The notes under the pieces: generated by a model
Told to the model about the DNA's origin: nothing
Seen by the model: only the letters and a program-made list of their open reading frames with translations
Databases searched by the model: none
Source: Lactiplantibacillus daowaiensis
GTDB lineage: Bacteria; Bacillota; Bacilli; Lactobacillales; Lactobacillaceae
Direction: 5' to 3'
Assembly: GCF_005405085.1 (NCBI RefSeq)
Contig: NZ_BJDJ01000007.1
Span: 55,066-119,065 of the forward strand
DNA: 64,000 bases
Part shown: positions 42,856-51,434 of the stretch, piece after piece
How the letters are laid out: every line of letters starts with the position of its first letter
How positions within the stretch are numbered: position 1 is the stretch's first letter
Translations under genes and position numbers: made by a program

Positions 42856-44670
42856 ATGAGAAATGCACAACGGGTTTTAGTGGGATTGATCAGTGCGACG
42901 ACATTGATGAGTGGTGCTGTGGGGGTGGTGTCAGCTAGTCAGGCCAGTTATGTGCGAGTCAAGCCACATGCAGGGAAGGTCGCGGTTTATAAGCAAGTAC
43001 CAACTACCGCTAAACAGGTGAAAAAAGCCCAGCATAAAACGGTATCGGCTAACCAAGTCTATCGGGTCGTTAAGCGGCGTGCTGGTCATGGTGGGACATA
43101 TGTCCAGTTGCGCGGGACTAAGCTGATTGGTTGGCTCAAGCAGACCCAGACGACTAAGCTAACACACGTCAATGCCAATGGCACGTTAGCGATGTATCGA
43201 ACCCGGTCAGCTAGTGGTAGTGTAACCGCTAAAAACGGCGTTAAACGTTTGACGATCGATGTTAATGGCCCGCAAGCGACCCAGAAGTCGATGCAATATC
43301 GAACGTTAACGGCCAAGCAAGCTACAGCAGCGCATTTAAAAGTGACGAAGACGGTACAGACCGACTTGGGGACGTATTATCAACTAGCGGGTAAAGGCGT
43401 AGCTGGTTGGGTGAAAGCAACAACGGTTGTGTTAAGCTTGCCTGCCAATGCCGATACGATCGTGACGGCACCTAAACCAGTGAGTGTTCAGGTCGCACCA
43501 GCCCAAGGGATTGTTGGGATACCAGCAGCGCCAGTAGAAACTGTCGGTCCAACGACGCCGGTTAAAACGTCAACCAAGCCGGTCGTGGTACGACCAGTCA
43601 CTAAACCGACGAGCCAGTCGAATAGTAGTGTCGCAACTAAAACGGTGACGCCGACGTCGACGACCAAGCCCGCAACAGGGACGAGTACGACTGGACAATT
43701 AACTGAAGCCCAAGCATTGTCGCAAATCAATGCGTTGATCACCCAGAATCATATCATGGGGACCTTATTAGTCACGAATAATGGGTCAGCCGGGGTCAAA
43801 GTGATGAATTATGGCTATGCCAATGTGGCTAAGAAAATTGCGAATAATACCGATGAACCGTATCCATTAGCGTCATTAGAGAAGGCCTTAACCGGGGCAG
43901 TCGTGCAACGACTAATTAATGAAGGTAAGTTGTCGATGACTACGACTTTGAGTAAATATTACCCACAAGTGCCATATGCGAATGAAATCACGATTCGTGA
44001 ATTATTGGATCATACCTCTGGGATTCATATGGGCGAACCCGTACCAGCAACGCCATTGACTAATGATGCCGCCCAAGTCGCTTTTACGATTGCGCATCTG
44101 GATTCGACGGGACAGTTTACATGGAGTTATTCCAATGCCAACTTTACGTTGTTGAGTGGGATTATCGGTAAAGTGACGGGGAAGAGTTTGATGAGCAATT
44201 TGCAAAGCGATGTGTTAACACCACTGGGGATGAAGCACACATTTTTATATAATCAGATCCCAAGTAGCGCGGTGACCCCATTGTCCTATACGTATAAAAA
44301 CGGCCAATCGCAAGCCGATGATATTTCGACGAACTTATTATCAAGTGAGTTGGGGTGTGGCAATGTTTATGCGAGTGTTGGGGATTATTATACGTTTATT
44401 AATAGTCTGTTTACGGGGAAGTTGGATGGTAAGGCTGGCTTTGCGGAATTGTCGGATGGGCTGAAGTTGAAGTATTCTGGTGGTGTTTATTATCAGGCTG
44501 ATAATAATGTGCGGATTGGTGGCGCTGATAATGGATTTCATAGTTATTACTTTGGGACTAATGATGGGAAAATAGCCGTTGTGTTATTTAGTAATCAGAG
44601 TTCTTGGTCTGGGGCAAATTCTGTGTCTGGATTGATTGAAAAAATTTTACTGAATACAAGTACGAAATAA
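42856..44670 (+). CDS. Secreted SH3-like / serine beta-lactamase-fold protein (copy 2)
   Basis: A 604-residue paralogue of the protein at 40824. A signal peptide (VLVGLISATTLMSGAVGVVS) is followed by two SH3/GW-like modules (about 35-195). A longer Pro/Thr/Ser-rich linker follows (about 200-300), then the hydrolase domain with SLEK, HTSGI and YSNAN, so all usual positions are kept. GGGGGAG precedes the ATG. Surface location and action on cell-wall material are inferred from architecture. A good terminator follows. Confidence 0.84.
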   Translation: MRNAQRVLVGLISATTLMSGAVGVVSASQASYVRVKPHAGKVAVYKQVPTTAKQVKKAQHKTVSANQVYRVVKRRAGHGGTYVQLRGTKLIGWLKQTQTTKLTHVNANGTLAMYRTRSASGSVTAKNGVKRLTIDVNGPQATQKSMQYRTLTAKQATAAHLKVTKTVQTDLGTYYQLAGKGVAGWVKATTVVLSLPANADTIVTAPKPVSVQVAPAQGIVGIPAAPVETVGPTTPVKTSTKPVVVRPVTKPTSQSNSSVATKTVTPTSTTKPATGTSTTGQLTEAQALSQINALITQNHIMGTLLVTNNGSAGVKVMNYGYANVAKKIANNTDEPYPLASLEKALTGAVVQRLINEGKLSMTTTLSKYYPQVPYANEITIRELLDHTSGIHMGEPVPATPLTNDAAQVAFTIAHLDSTGQFTWSYSNANFTLLSGIIGKVTGKSLMSNLQSDVLTPLGMKHTFLYNQIPSSAVTPLSYTYKNGQSQADDISTNLLSSELGCGNVYASVGDYYTFINSLFTGKLDGKAGFAELSDGLKLKYSGGVYYQADNNVRIGGADNGFHSYYFGTNDGKIAVVLFSNQSSWSGANSVSGLIEKILLNTSTK

Positions 44671-44685
44671 TATTGTAAAAATACT

Positions 44686-44727
44686 AACCATTGCGATGAT
44701 ACAAATAATACCGCAATGGTTTTTTTC
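44686..44727 (+). terminator. Terminator before the polysaccharide region
   Basis: AACCATTGCG and CGCAATGGTT form a 10-bp perfect stem with a seven-T tail. Confidence 0.85.
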
Positions 44728-44858
44728 TATGTGATGAAACTTTATATTTTTGTAGGTTTGTTATATCATTATGAAATGAGTAGCTTTCTCACAAAGGAAT
44801 GTTACATTATTTTAATGTGTACAGGATATGTAATATGCTAAGATAGTCTTAAATTATG

Positions 44859-44864
44859 TATAAT
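44859..44864 (+). promoter_or_regulatory. Probable -10 element of the priming transferase promoter
   Basis: TATAAT preceded by TG, 20 bases before the start codon, in an AT-rich stretch. No clear -35 is visible at 17 bases. Confidence 0.4.
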
Positions 44865-44884
44865 GTATTTATTTTGGAGGTTCT

Positions 44885-45553
44885 ATGTTGTATCAGCAAG
44901 ATGGTGAAGTGCTCCCAAAGGTTAATTTGCGTGAATTAAAACGTAAAGGCTTATTTTTCACAATTAAACGAGCTTTTGATATTGTTGCAAGCCTTTGTGG
45001 TATGGTCATATTGAGCCCGATTCTTCTTATAATTGCAATTTGTATAAAAGTAAATGATCCCAAAGGGAGTTTCATATATTCTCAAGTTCGTTTAGGCAAA
45101 AATCAACGAAAATTTCGGATGTACAAGTTTCGATCAATGTATGTTGATGCTGATGAACGTTTGAAAGACTTATTAAAGTATAATGAAGTCAATGGTGCGA
45201 TGTTCAAGATGCACGATGATCCTCGTGTAACTTCGATTGGTCGAATTATTCGTAAATATAGTTTAGATGAACTACCACAATTGTGGAATGTTTTAAAAGG
45301 AGATATGTCCTTAGTGGGGCCGCGGCCACCTTTAGAGAGAGAAGTCAATCAATATACCGACTATGATATGCAACGATTGATGGTTAAACCAGGTTGTACT
45401 GGTTTATGGCAAGTTGGAGATAGAAATGCAGTTGGCTTTGATGAAATGGTGCAACTGGATATTCAATATATTCGACGTATTGGTTTGTGGCAGGACTTTT
45501 CAATTATCTTGCGAACATTTTATATCATGATTGTTCCTAATACTTCGGCATAG
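44885..45553 (+). CDS. Priming sugar transferase (polyprenyl-phosphate glycosyl-1-phosphate transferase)
   Basis: A membrane enzyme starting polysaccharide repeat units by moving a sugar-1-phosphate onto undecaprenyl phosphate. It is 222 residues, the short catalytic form. One hydrophobic hairpin (about 27-52) is followed by FDIVASLCGMVILSPILL, the QVRLGKNQRKFRMYKFRSM motif, KYSLDELPQLWNVLKGDMSLVGPRPP and KPGCTGLWQV. GGAGG precedes the ATG. Its strong terminator means it can be made independently of the downstream genes. Confidence 0.93.
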   Translation: MLYQQDGEVLPKVNLRELKRKGLFFTIKRAFDIVASLCGMVILSPILLIIAICIKVNDPKGSFIYSQVRLGKNQRKFRMYKFRSMYVDADERLKDLLKYNEVNGAMFKMHDDPRVTSIGRIIRKYSLDELPQLWNVLKGDMSLVGPRPPLEREVNQYTDYDMQRLMVKPGCTGLWQVGDRNAVGFDEMVQLDIQYIRRIGLWQDFSIILRTFYIMIVPNTSA

Positions 45554-45569
45554 AAATAAGTAAACTTTT

Positions 45570-45607
45570 AACGACTTAATTTGTTTTATCAAATTTAAGT
45601 CGTTTTT
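45570..45607 (+). terminator. Terminator after priming transferase
   Basis: AACGACTTAATTTG pairs with CAAATTTAAGTCGTT (one bulge) and T's follow. Confidence 0.75.
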
Positions 45608-45641
45608 CTTAATAACATTGAATGTGAGGCACTTTTGAATT

Positions 45642-46754
45642 ATGAGCAAACTTAAAGTAATGACAATCTTCGGGACTCGTCCTGAAGCGATTAAGATGGC
45701 ACCTGTGGTGTTAGAATTGCAGAAACAATCAGATAAATTTATACCAATTACTGTAGTGACGGCACAACATAGAGAGATGCTAGACCAAGTATTAGATATT
45801 TTCCATATTAAACCAGATTATGATTTAAATATTATGAAACCCAATCAAACATTAGCTGGGATTACCAGTCGCGTTTTAATGAAATTAGATGAAATTATGG
45901 ATGAGGTCAAACCTGACATTGTTCTAGTTCATGGTGATACCACGACAACTTTCGCTGCTAGTGTTAGCGCATTCTATCATCAAATTCCGGTTGGACATGT
46001 AGAGGCTGGGTTAAGAACCTGGAGTAAGTACTCGCCATATCCTGAAGAAATGAATCGGCAACTAACTGATGTTTTAGCTGATATGTATTTTGCTCCAACT
46101 GAATTAAGTAAGGCTAATTTACTAAAAGAAAATCATGATGAAGCTAATATTACGGTCACTGGAAATACAGCGATTGATGCTTTGAAACAAACCGTTAGTG
46201 AAGATTACCATCATGATGCGCTTGATTTAGTGAAATCCGGAAATCGGATGATCTTGTTAACAATGCATCGCCGCGAAAACCAGGGTGCGCCAATGGAGTC
46301 AGTTTTTAAGGCAGTTAAGCGAGTAGTAGCTGAGCACGATGATGTTGAAGTGGTTTATCCCGTTCACCTAAGTCCAGCAGTTCAAACCGTTGCCAAAAAG
46401 ATACTAGGTAATACTGAACGTATTCATTTAATCAACCCATTAGATGTCGTTGATTTTCATAATATGTCAGCTCGGAGTTACTTTATCATGACTGACTCAG
46501 GCGGTGTTCAAGAAGAAGCGCCTTCATTGAACAAACCAGTATTGGTATTGCGTGATACAACTGAACGACCAGAAGGGGTTACGGCAGGAACCTTGAAACT
46601 AGTCGGTACTGATGGTGAAGAAGTGCAGTCCGCTATGGAATCCTTACTGGACAATCAAGATAAATATAGTCAAATGGCTAATGCCAAAAATCCTTATGGT
46701 GATGGTCATGCAGCTGAATATATTTTAAGTGCTATTGAAAAGAAGTTAGATTAA
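45642..46754 (+). CDS. wecB: UDP-N-acetylglucosamine 2-epimerase, non-hydrolysing
   Basis: Converts UDP-GlcNAc to UDP-ManNAc for wall or capsular polymers. It is 370 residues. Motifs are KVMTIFGTRPEAIKMAPVV, VTAQHREMLDQVL, VHGDTTTTFAAS, GHVEAGLRT, TMHRRENQG and the TDSGGVQEEAPSL nucleotide-binding loop. Two acidic residues and the His of the active site fall in these segments. The gene is also called mnaA or epsC. It lies 88 bases after the priming transferase gene, past a terminator. Confidence 0.95.
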   Translation: MSKLKVMTIFGTRPEAIKMAPVVLELQKQSDKFIPITVVTAQHREMLDQVLDIFHIKPDYDLNIMKPNQTLAGITSRVLMKLDEIMDEVKPDIVLVHGDTTTTFAASVSAFYHQIPVGHVEAGLRTWSKYSPYPEEMNRQLTDVLADMYFAPTELSKANLLKENHDEANITVTGNTAIDALKQTVSEDYHHDALDLVKSGNRMILLTMHRRENQGAPMESVFKAVKRVVAEHDDVEVVYPVHLSPAVQTVAKKILGNTERIHLINPLDVVDFHNMSARSYFIMTDSGGVQEEAPSLNKPVLVLRDTTERPEGVTAGTLKLVGTDGEEVQSAMESLLDNQDKYSQMANAKNPYGDGHAAEYILSAIEKKLD

Positions 46755-46801
46755 TCATAATTCTTCGAGAATATACAGCTTTCCCAATAAATGTTTAAAA
46801 G

Positions 46802-46857
46802 AATAAGGTAGTTACAGCGCCATGAATGATGGTTCATAGCAGCTGTAACTACCTTAT
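46802..46857 (-). terminator. Terminator of GT2 gene
   Basis: TAAGGTAGTTACAGC and its complement enclose about 24 bases. It lies between converging genes and includes the GT2 stop region. Confidence 0.7.
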
Positions 46858-47795
46858 CTTTGTTCTTTAACAATATATTGTGGCCGATGCTTACTTTCAA
46901 GATAAATCTTACCAATATAATTACCAATAATACCCAAACAAAATAGCTGAATACCAGAAACAAATAACATAATCGAAACTAATGAAGCCCAGCCGCCAAC
47001 GCTGTTACCCCAAAACAGTTTACGGATAATGATAAAAATCATCCCGATAATTGATAGGAAAGCGAACATACCACCAATAAAAGTCGCGATTTTCAATGGT
47101 ACTTCTGAAAAGTCCACAATGGCTTCAATAGAATAATTAAGCAACTGCCAAAAACTCCAATGAGACTCACCAGCCGAACGTGGGGCATTTTCAAAAGTCA
47201 GATAAGTTGTTTTAAAACCAACCCAATTAAAAATTCCTTTTGAAAAGCGGTTATATTCAGGTAACTCGAGGATTGCATCCACCATCTGACGGGTCATGAG
47301 TCGATAATCTCGTGCATTAGGCACGATTTGGACTTTAGAGATTTTATTAATGACGGAATAAAATGCGCGTGAGAAGAATGACCGAATGGCTGGTTCGCCA
47401 TGGCGGTTGGCACGCATCGTCCCCACACAGTCATAGTTGCCCGTCTGCAACAGTTCTAGCATCTCAGGCAGCAGTGCTGGAGGATCTTGCAAATCAACGT
47501 CCATGACGGCGACATAGTCTCCCTCAGCGTGTTGCAAACCGGCAGCTAAGCCAGCTTCTTTACCAAAATTGCGTGAAAATGATAAGTAATGAACTGTTTC
47601 CGGATGTTTAGCTTGTAGTTGTTGTAATTCTGGTAGTGTTTTATCAGTTGAGCCATCGTCAATAAAGCGATATTCGTGTGCAATATCTTTAAAAGTTTCC
47701 GGGTTATCGTGGAAGACTTTTTCAACGGTGTTATAAAAGATTTCAATAGTTAATTCTTCATTATAGCAAGGCACGATTAAACTGATTTTTTGCAT
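46854..47795 (-). CDS. Family 2 glycosyltransferase with C-terminal membrane pair (GtrB/DPM1-like)
   Basis: A 313-residue polyprenyl-phosphate sugar transferase-like enzyme. The GT-A domain has SLIVPCYNEELTIE, IDDGSTDKT, MDVDLQDPPALLPEML and RFSKGIFNWVGF; two membrane helices follow (about 230-255 and 265-290). This is the YkcC/CsbB/GtrB type, which loads glucose or another sugar on undecaprenyl phosphate for decoration of wall polymers. The ATG at 47795 follows GGGGGGATT. No GtrA flippase or GT-C partner is adjacent. It is oriented against the surrounding genes. Confidence 0.9.
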   Translation of the reverse strand: MQKISLIVPCYNEELTIEIFYNTVEKVFHDNPETFKDIAHEYRFIDDGSTDKTLPELQQLQAKHPETVHYLSFSRNFGKEAGLAAGLQHAEGDYVAVMDVDLQDPPALLPEMLELLQTGNYDCVGTMRANRHGEPAIRSFFSRAFYSVINKISKVQIVPNARDYRLMTRQMVDAILELPEYNRFSKGIFNWVGFKTTYLTFENAPRSAGESHWSFWQLLNYSIEAIVDFSEVPLKIATFIGGMFAFLSIIGMIFIIIRKLFWGNSVGGWASLVSIMLFVSGIQLFCLGIIGNYIGKIYLESKHRPQYIVKEQR

Positions 47796-47917
47796 CTTAA
47801 AATCCCCCCATCCCAGTGATGTAATCCTCAATAGCTTACCATAAAACGGATAACAGATGTTTCTGAAGACAATCCATTGTATAATTAACATTACTAAGTT
47901 TAGAGCGGAGAACCATT

Positions 47918-48838
47918 ATGTTGAAATTAAAAGAACGTTATCCAAAAACGATGCAGTGGATTGAAATATTAATTCGCCGCTTTAATCAAGCTAATGTTAG
48001 TAATAATGCAATCGTGTTAGCGTATTATGCGTTAATGTCGATTGCACCCATCATTTTGATTGTTGGGAACATCGTGGCACGCTTTAACTTAAAAACTGGA
48101 TTAATTCTAGCTTACGCGCAAGAGTTTATTCCGAGCAACATTTATAAGACCTTTAAGCCAATCTTAGTTTCTTTCTTATCAAGTGGTGGTAGTGGCAGTT
48201 TGTCTATTGGGATTGTCATTACCATCTGGTCAGCGTCACAGATTATTGCGGCGATTCGGCGCAGTCTAAATGAAGCCTATGGGGTTAAAAATGCACAGGG
48301 GGCCATTGTGACGCGTTTGATGGCCTTTCTATTAACTTTGGGGCTATTACTACTCATTGTGGCATTATCCATCTTCTTCACGCTTAGTCAAGTTATTATG
48401 GACGGTATTCTGGAATTAACCAATTCATCGCGTTCGATTATACCAGGCTGGTGGAAACGATTGTTAGATAACAAGAACTTGATTACTTTTGTGGGGATGT
48501 TTGTTTTAGCTATCGTGTTGTACTACTTTGTCCCCAATGCAGTCGTCAAGTTACGCTACATCTGGATAGGGGCGTTAGTGACGTCGATTGGTTGGATTGT
48601 CATTTCACAAGGGTTTCGGTTTTATGTTGAATTGTTTGCGCGGCGGATTACGTCATATCAAACGATTGGAAGTTTGATTGTGTTGATGTTTTGGTTAAAC
48701 TTTTCAGGCATCTTATTGATGTTTGGCGGGGTCGTTAACGCGACCGTCCAAGAGTGGTTTGAACATGAGATTAAGCCTAAATCTCATGTGGTGGGAAAAT
48801 ATGTGAATGTTTTTTTAAAATCTAAAAAGAAAAAGTAA
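47918..48838 (+). CDS. YihY/BrkB family membrane protein
   Basis: A 306-residue integral membrane protein with about six hydrophobic segments. Family marks are NNAIVLAYYALMSIAPIILIVGN, SLSIGIVITIWSASQIIAAIRRSLNEAYGV, and late GSLIVLMFWLNFSGILLMFGGVVNA. The function of this family, formerly called ribonuclease BN or serum-resistance proteins, is not established. The tail is Lys-rich. It is divergent from the GT2 gene, and the short intergenic region holds both promoters. Confidence 0.9.
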   Translation: MLKLKERYPKTMQWIEILIRRFNQANVSNNAIVLAYYALMSIAPIILIVGNIVARFNLKTGLILAYAQEFIPSNIYKTFKPILVSFLSSGGSGSLSIGIVITIWSASQIIAAIRRSLNEAYGVKNAQGAIVTRLMAFLLTLGLLLLIVALSIFFTLSQVIMDGILELTNSSRSIIPGWWKRLLDNKNLITFVGMFVLAIVLYYFVPNAVVKLRYIWIGALVTSIGWIVISQGFRFYVELFARRITSYQTIGSLIVLMFWLNFSGILLMFGGVVNATVQEWFEHEIKPKSHVVGKYVNVFLKSKKKK

Positions 48839-48936
48839 CTTTCAAACTTATATTCATAATTAATAAACGTATTTATGTGTATAATGTAGGTTAGTATTAT
48901 TTTTGTCGCTTTTTTTAATATGAGGAGGATTTTTTT

Positions 48937-49992
48937 TTGGCAAAAAGGATCGAATGGATTGATTTTGGAAAAGGTTTAACAATGGTATTAGTTGTTTTAG
49001 GTCATGTTTTATTAGGGTTATACGGAACAGGTTTATATAGCAACAATCAAGAGTATTTTATGAGATATATAATGGGTATTTTGTATTCTACACATATGCC
49101 TATTTTTTTTGCGATTTCAGGATTTGTCTATTCTTTAAGGAATAATCATTTAAAAGCACAAGAATTATTGGTTTTTAATATTAGAAAGCTTATTGGTCTG
49201 GGAATTCCATATGTATTGTTTTCAATTGTTTACTGGGGCCTTAAAGCAGTTGGAAAGGGCACTGCCAGAGTAAGTATTCCTTTTTCAAGTTTGTTGGAAA
49301 TTTATAAATCTCCAATAGAAATTTTATGGTTCTTATATACACTTTTCTTTGTGTTTTTGTTTGTATCGGTGTTGGATTCATTGATAATAAATCCTAATGT
49401 CGTTATGCTGATACTGATTATTGGATTTTTAAGCGTAACATTTTTTCCTACAAATATCGTATGTATTCAGCAAACTTTTATGTGGACCTTATTTTTCTAT
49501 TTTGGTAAACAACTGCACCTGCATTTTAAGTTAATTACGTCTAACATGACTAGATGGTTGTCTGGAGCTTTTGTTGTGGTGTTTATGATTTTTCGTATCT
49601 TTATTCCTGCTAAGGGAATTACTGGCGTAAATTATGCAAATTTGGGTATTGTGCAGGTTTTAATTTCTCTATGCATTGTTGTATTTGCGTTTAGTGTTTT
49701 TGAATCTCAAAAGACAGATACTGCCTTCTTCAAGTATTTTGATAAGATTGGTCCAATAACCATTACTATATATTTGATTCATGCTCCATTTGAGTCTGTT
49801 TTCCGAATTCTATTGTTAAAATTCGGAATTGTAAACTTGGGTATACAAATTGCATTGGGATTAATAGTTTCATTCTATTTCGCAATAGCTTGCGATTTTA
49901 TTATTGAAAGAGTATCTTTTTTGAAGTTTTTATTCTATCCAACAAAGTTTTTAACGGCAAAACGGTTAAATCACTTTTTCTTTCAAAAATAA
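48937..49992 (+). CDS. Acyltransferase 3 family membrane protein
   Basis: A 351-residue integral membrane acyltransferase with about ten helices. The N-terminal RIEWIDFGKGLTMVLVVLGHV has the catalytic His, and STHMPIFFAISGFVYSL follows. It resembles OafA/WecH-like enzymes that O-acetylate surface polysaccharides at the membrane. The TTG start follows GAGGAGG. Base composition becomes markedly AT-rich from here. Terminated downstream by a long stem. Confidence 0.88.
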   Translation: MAKRIEWIDFGKGLTMVLVVLGHVLLGLYGTGLYSNNQEYFMRYIMGILYSTHMPIFFAISGFVYSLRNNHLKAQELLVFNIRKLIGLGIPYVLFSIVYWGLKAVGKGTARVSIPFSSLLEIYKSPIEILWFLYTLFFVFLFVSVLDSLIINPNVVMLILIIGFLSVTFFPTNIVCIQQTFMWTLFFYFGKQLHLHFKLITSNMTRWLSGAFVVVFMIFRIFIPAKGITGVNYANLGIVQVLISLCIVVFAFSVFESQKTDTAFFKYFDKIGPITITIYLIHAPFESVFRILLLKFGIVNLGIQIALGLIVSFYFAIACDFIIERVSFLKFLFYPTKFLTAKRLNHFFFQK

Positions 49993-49999
49993 AGCATAT

Positions 50000-50055
50000 A
50001 AAAAAGACAAAAACCAGATTTGTTGATTACAAATGTGGTTTTTGTCTTTTTTTTT
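50000..50055. terminator. Bidirectional terminator
   Basis: AAAAAGACAAAAACC and GGTTTTTGTCTTTTT pair, with further ATTTGT/ACAAAT pairing inside. It lies between converging genes. Confidence 0.85.
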
Positions 50056-50290
50056 AAAGACGACTGTTGTAAATCAAGAAACTGATATAACAAACATCAT
50101 CATTTGGTAAATCATAGCCGGTATTTTGGTTGGTCCCATCGTTTTCGTGTAACACGGTGAATTCGCCATCGCCGTAGTCTTGTTTGTTGAGGTAGTTAGT
50201 TAACTTTTCGTCACATTCAGCGAGTGTTTTACCAGTAACCATCCGCCGATTCCAGCCACGATGAATTTCAGTACCTTCGATGTTGATCAT
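50054..50290 (-). CDS. Small hypothetical protein
   Basis: A 78-residue acidic protein (INIEGTEIHRGWNRRM, then KTLAECDEKLTNYLNKQDYG and VCYISFLIYNSRL) with alternating helix and strand. It has no signal peptide. AAGGGGG precedes the ATG by about ten bases, and the codons are not AT-rich, unlike the neighbouring acyltransferase. I do not recognise the family. Confidence 0.7.
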   Translation of the reverse strand: MINIEGTEIHRGWNRRMVTGKTLAECDEKLTNYLNKQDYGDGEFTVLHENDGTNQNTGYDLPNDDVCYISFLIYNSRL

Positions 50291-50524
50291 GAAAGTGGCC
50301 CCCTTACTTACAGTTTGTCTTACAATTTAAGTATACCTTAACTGACGGTCAATACCAGAACTTCGCCAAAAAACACCTAATTATCAAATAAGCATATTAA
50401 ACCGTTCGCTTTTTGTGTATAATGGTGTTCGTGTGAAAAAATGATCGTTACTTTCAGAAAGATAACTAACGTGACTGGATTCAAAATAAAACGGCGTGAC
50501 GAGCGCCACTGGAGGAGAATTATA

Positions 50525-51241
50525 GTGATTCATCAGCTTCTGGCAGAGTTCATGGGAACCGCTTTGATGATTATTTTTGGTGTCGGTGTACATTGTAGTG
50601 AGGTTTTGAAAGGGACTAAGTATCGTGGTTCTGGCCATATCTTTGCAATTACAACTTGGGGTTTTGGGATTACCATCGCACTATTTATTTTTGGTAATGT
50701 CTGCATTAACCCGGCAATGGTCTTGGCACAATGTATGTTAGGCAACATTTCTTGGGCGATGTTTATCCCATATTCAGTTGCTGAAGTCTTAGGTGGGGTT
50801 GTTGGTGCCGTAATCGTTTGGATTATGTACGCTGATCATTTTGCAGCTTCTGAAGGCGAAATCTCACCAATTACGATTCGTAACTTATTCTCAACGGCGC
50901 CCGCTGTTCGGAACTTACCTCGGAATTTCTTCGTTGAATTCTTTGATACTTTCTTATTTATTTCTGGCATTTTAGCTATTTCTGAAGTGAAGACGCCGGG
51001 GATCGTTCCGATTGGTGTTGGCTTGTTAGTATGGGCAATTGGGATGGGTCTTGGTGGTCCAACCGGGTTCGCGATGAACCTTGCTCGTGATATGGGTCCT
51101 CGTATTGCCCATGCTATCTTACCTATTAAAAATAAGGCTGATAGTGATTGGCAATACGGGATTATTGTTCCTGGGATTGCACCATTTGTTGGGGCAGCTT
51201 GTGCGGCCTTGTTTATGCATGGATTCTTTGGAATTGGATAG
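50525..51241 (+). CDS. Aquaporin/glycerol facilitator (MIP family)
   Basis: A 238-residue channel with six membrane helices. The first pore motif is NPAMVLAQ; the second is NLARDMGPR in a GPTGFAMNLARD context, so Pro of the usual NPA is replaced by Leu. The Asp after the second motif marks the glycerol-facilitator branch. The GTG at 50525 follows GGAGGAG; an earlier in-frame ATG at 50441 would add a charged, non-homologous leader. It may carry glycerol, water or small acids such as lactic acid. Confidence 0.9.
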   Translation: MIHQLLAEFMGTALMIIFGVGVHCSEVLKGTKYRGSGHIFAITTWGFGITIALFIFGNVCINPAMVLAQCMLGNISWAMFIPYSVAEVLGGVVGAVIVWIMYADHFAASEGEISPITIRNLFSTAPAVRNLPRNFFVEFFDTFLFISGILAISEVKTPGIVPIGVGLLVWAIGMGLGGPTGFAMNLARDMGPRIAHAILPIKNKADSDWQYGIIVPGIAPFVGAACAALFMHGFFGIG

Positions 51242-51256
51242 ATACTAAATTTGATG

Positions 51257-51299
51257 CAACCGGTTGTCGTAAAGTATAGACGATCCGGTTGTTTTTTTT
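51257..51299 (+). terminator. Terminator after MIP gene
   Basis: CAACCGG and CCGGTTG enclose a further GTCG/CGAC-type pairing and are followed by eight T's. Confidence 0.8.
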
Positions 51300-51392
51300 A
51301 AGAAACTTTGTAAGTGAAATGAAATGTCAGTGAGACTGGTATAACGTTACAATAGGATTGATAACGCTACTTTTTTCTTTAGTTTTTTTTGA

Positions 51393-51398
51393 TATAAT
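51393..51398 (+). promoter_or_regulatory. Probable -10 of the polysaccharide operon promoter
   Basis: TATAAT after a T-rich stretch, 36 bases before the glf start and preceding the first gene of a long co-directional cluster. The -35 is unclear. Confidence 0.4.
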
Positions 51399-51434
51399 AC
51401 TACGATGGTACTTTTTTTATTGGAGGAAAATAAA

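Noticed and set aside
46854..47891. Longer GT2 start at 47891
   Set aside because: The 32-residue extension is not family-like, and the ATG at 47795 has a strong GGGGGG site.
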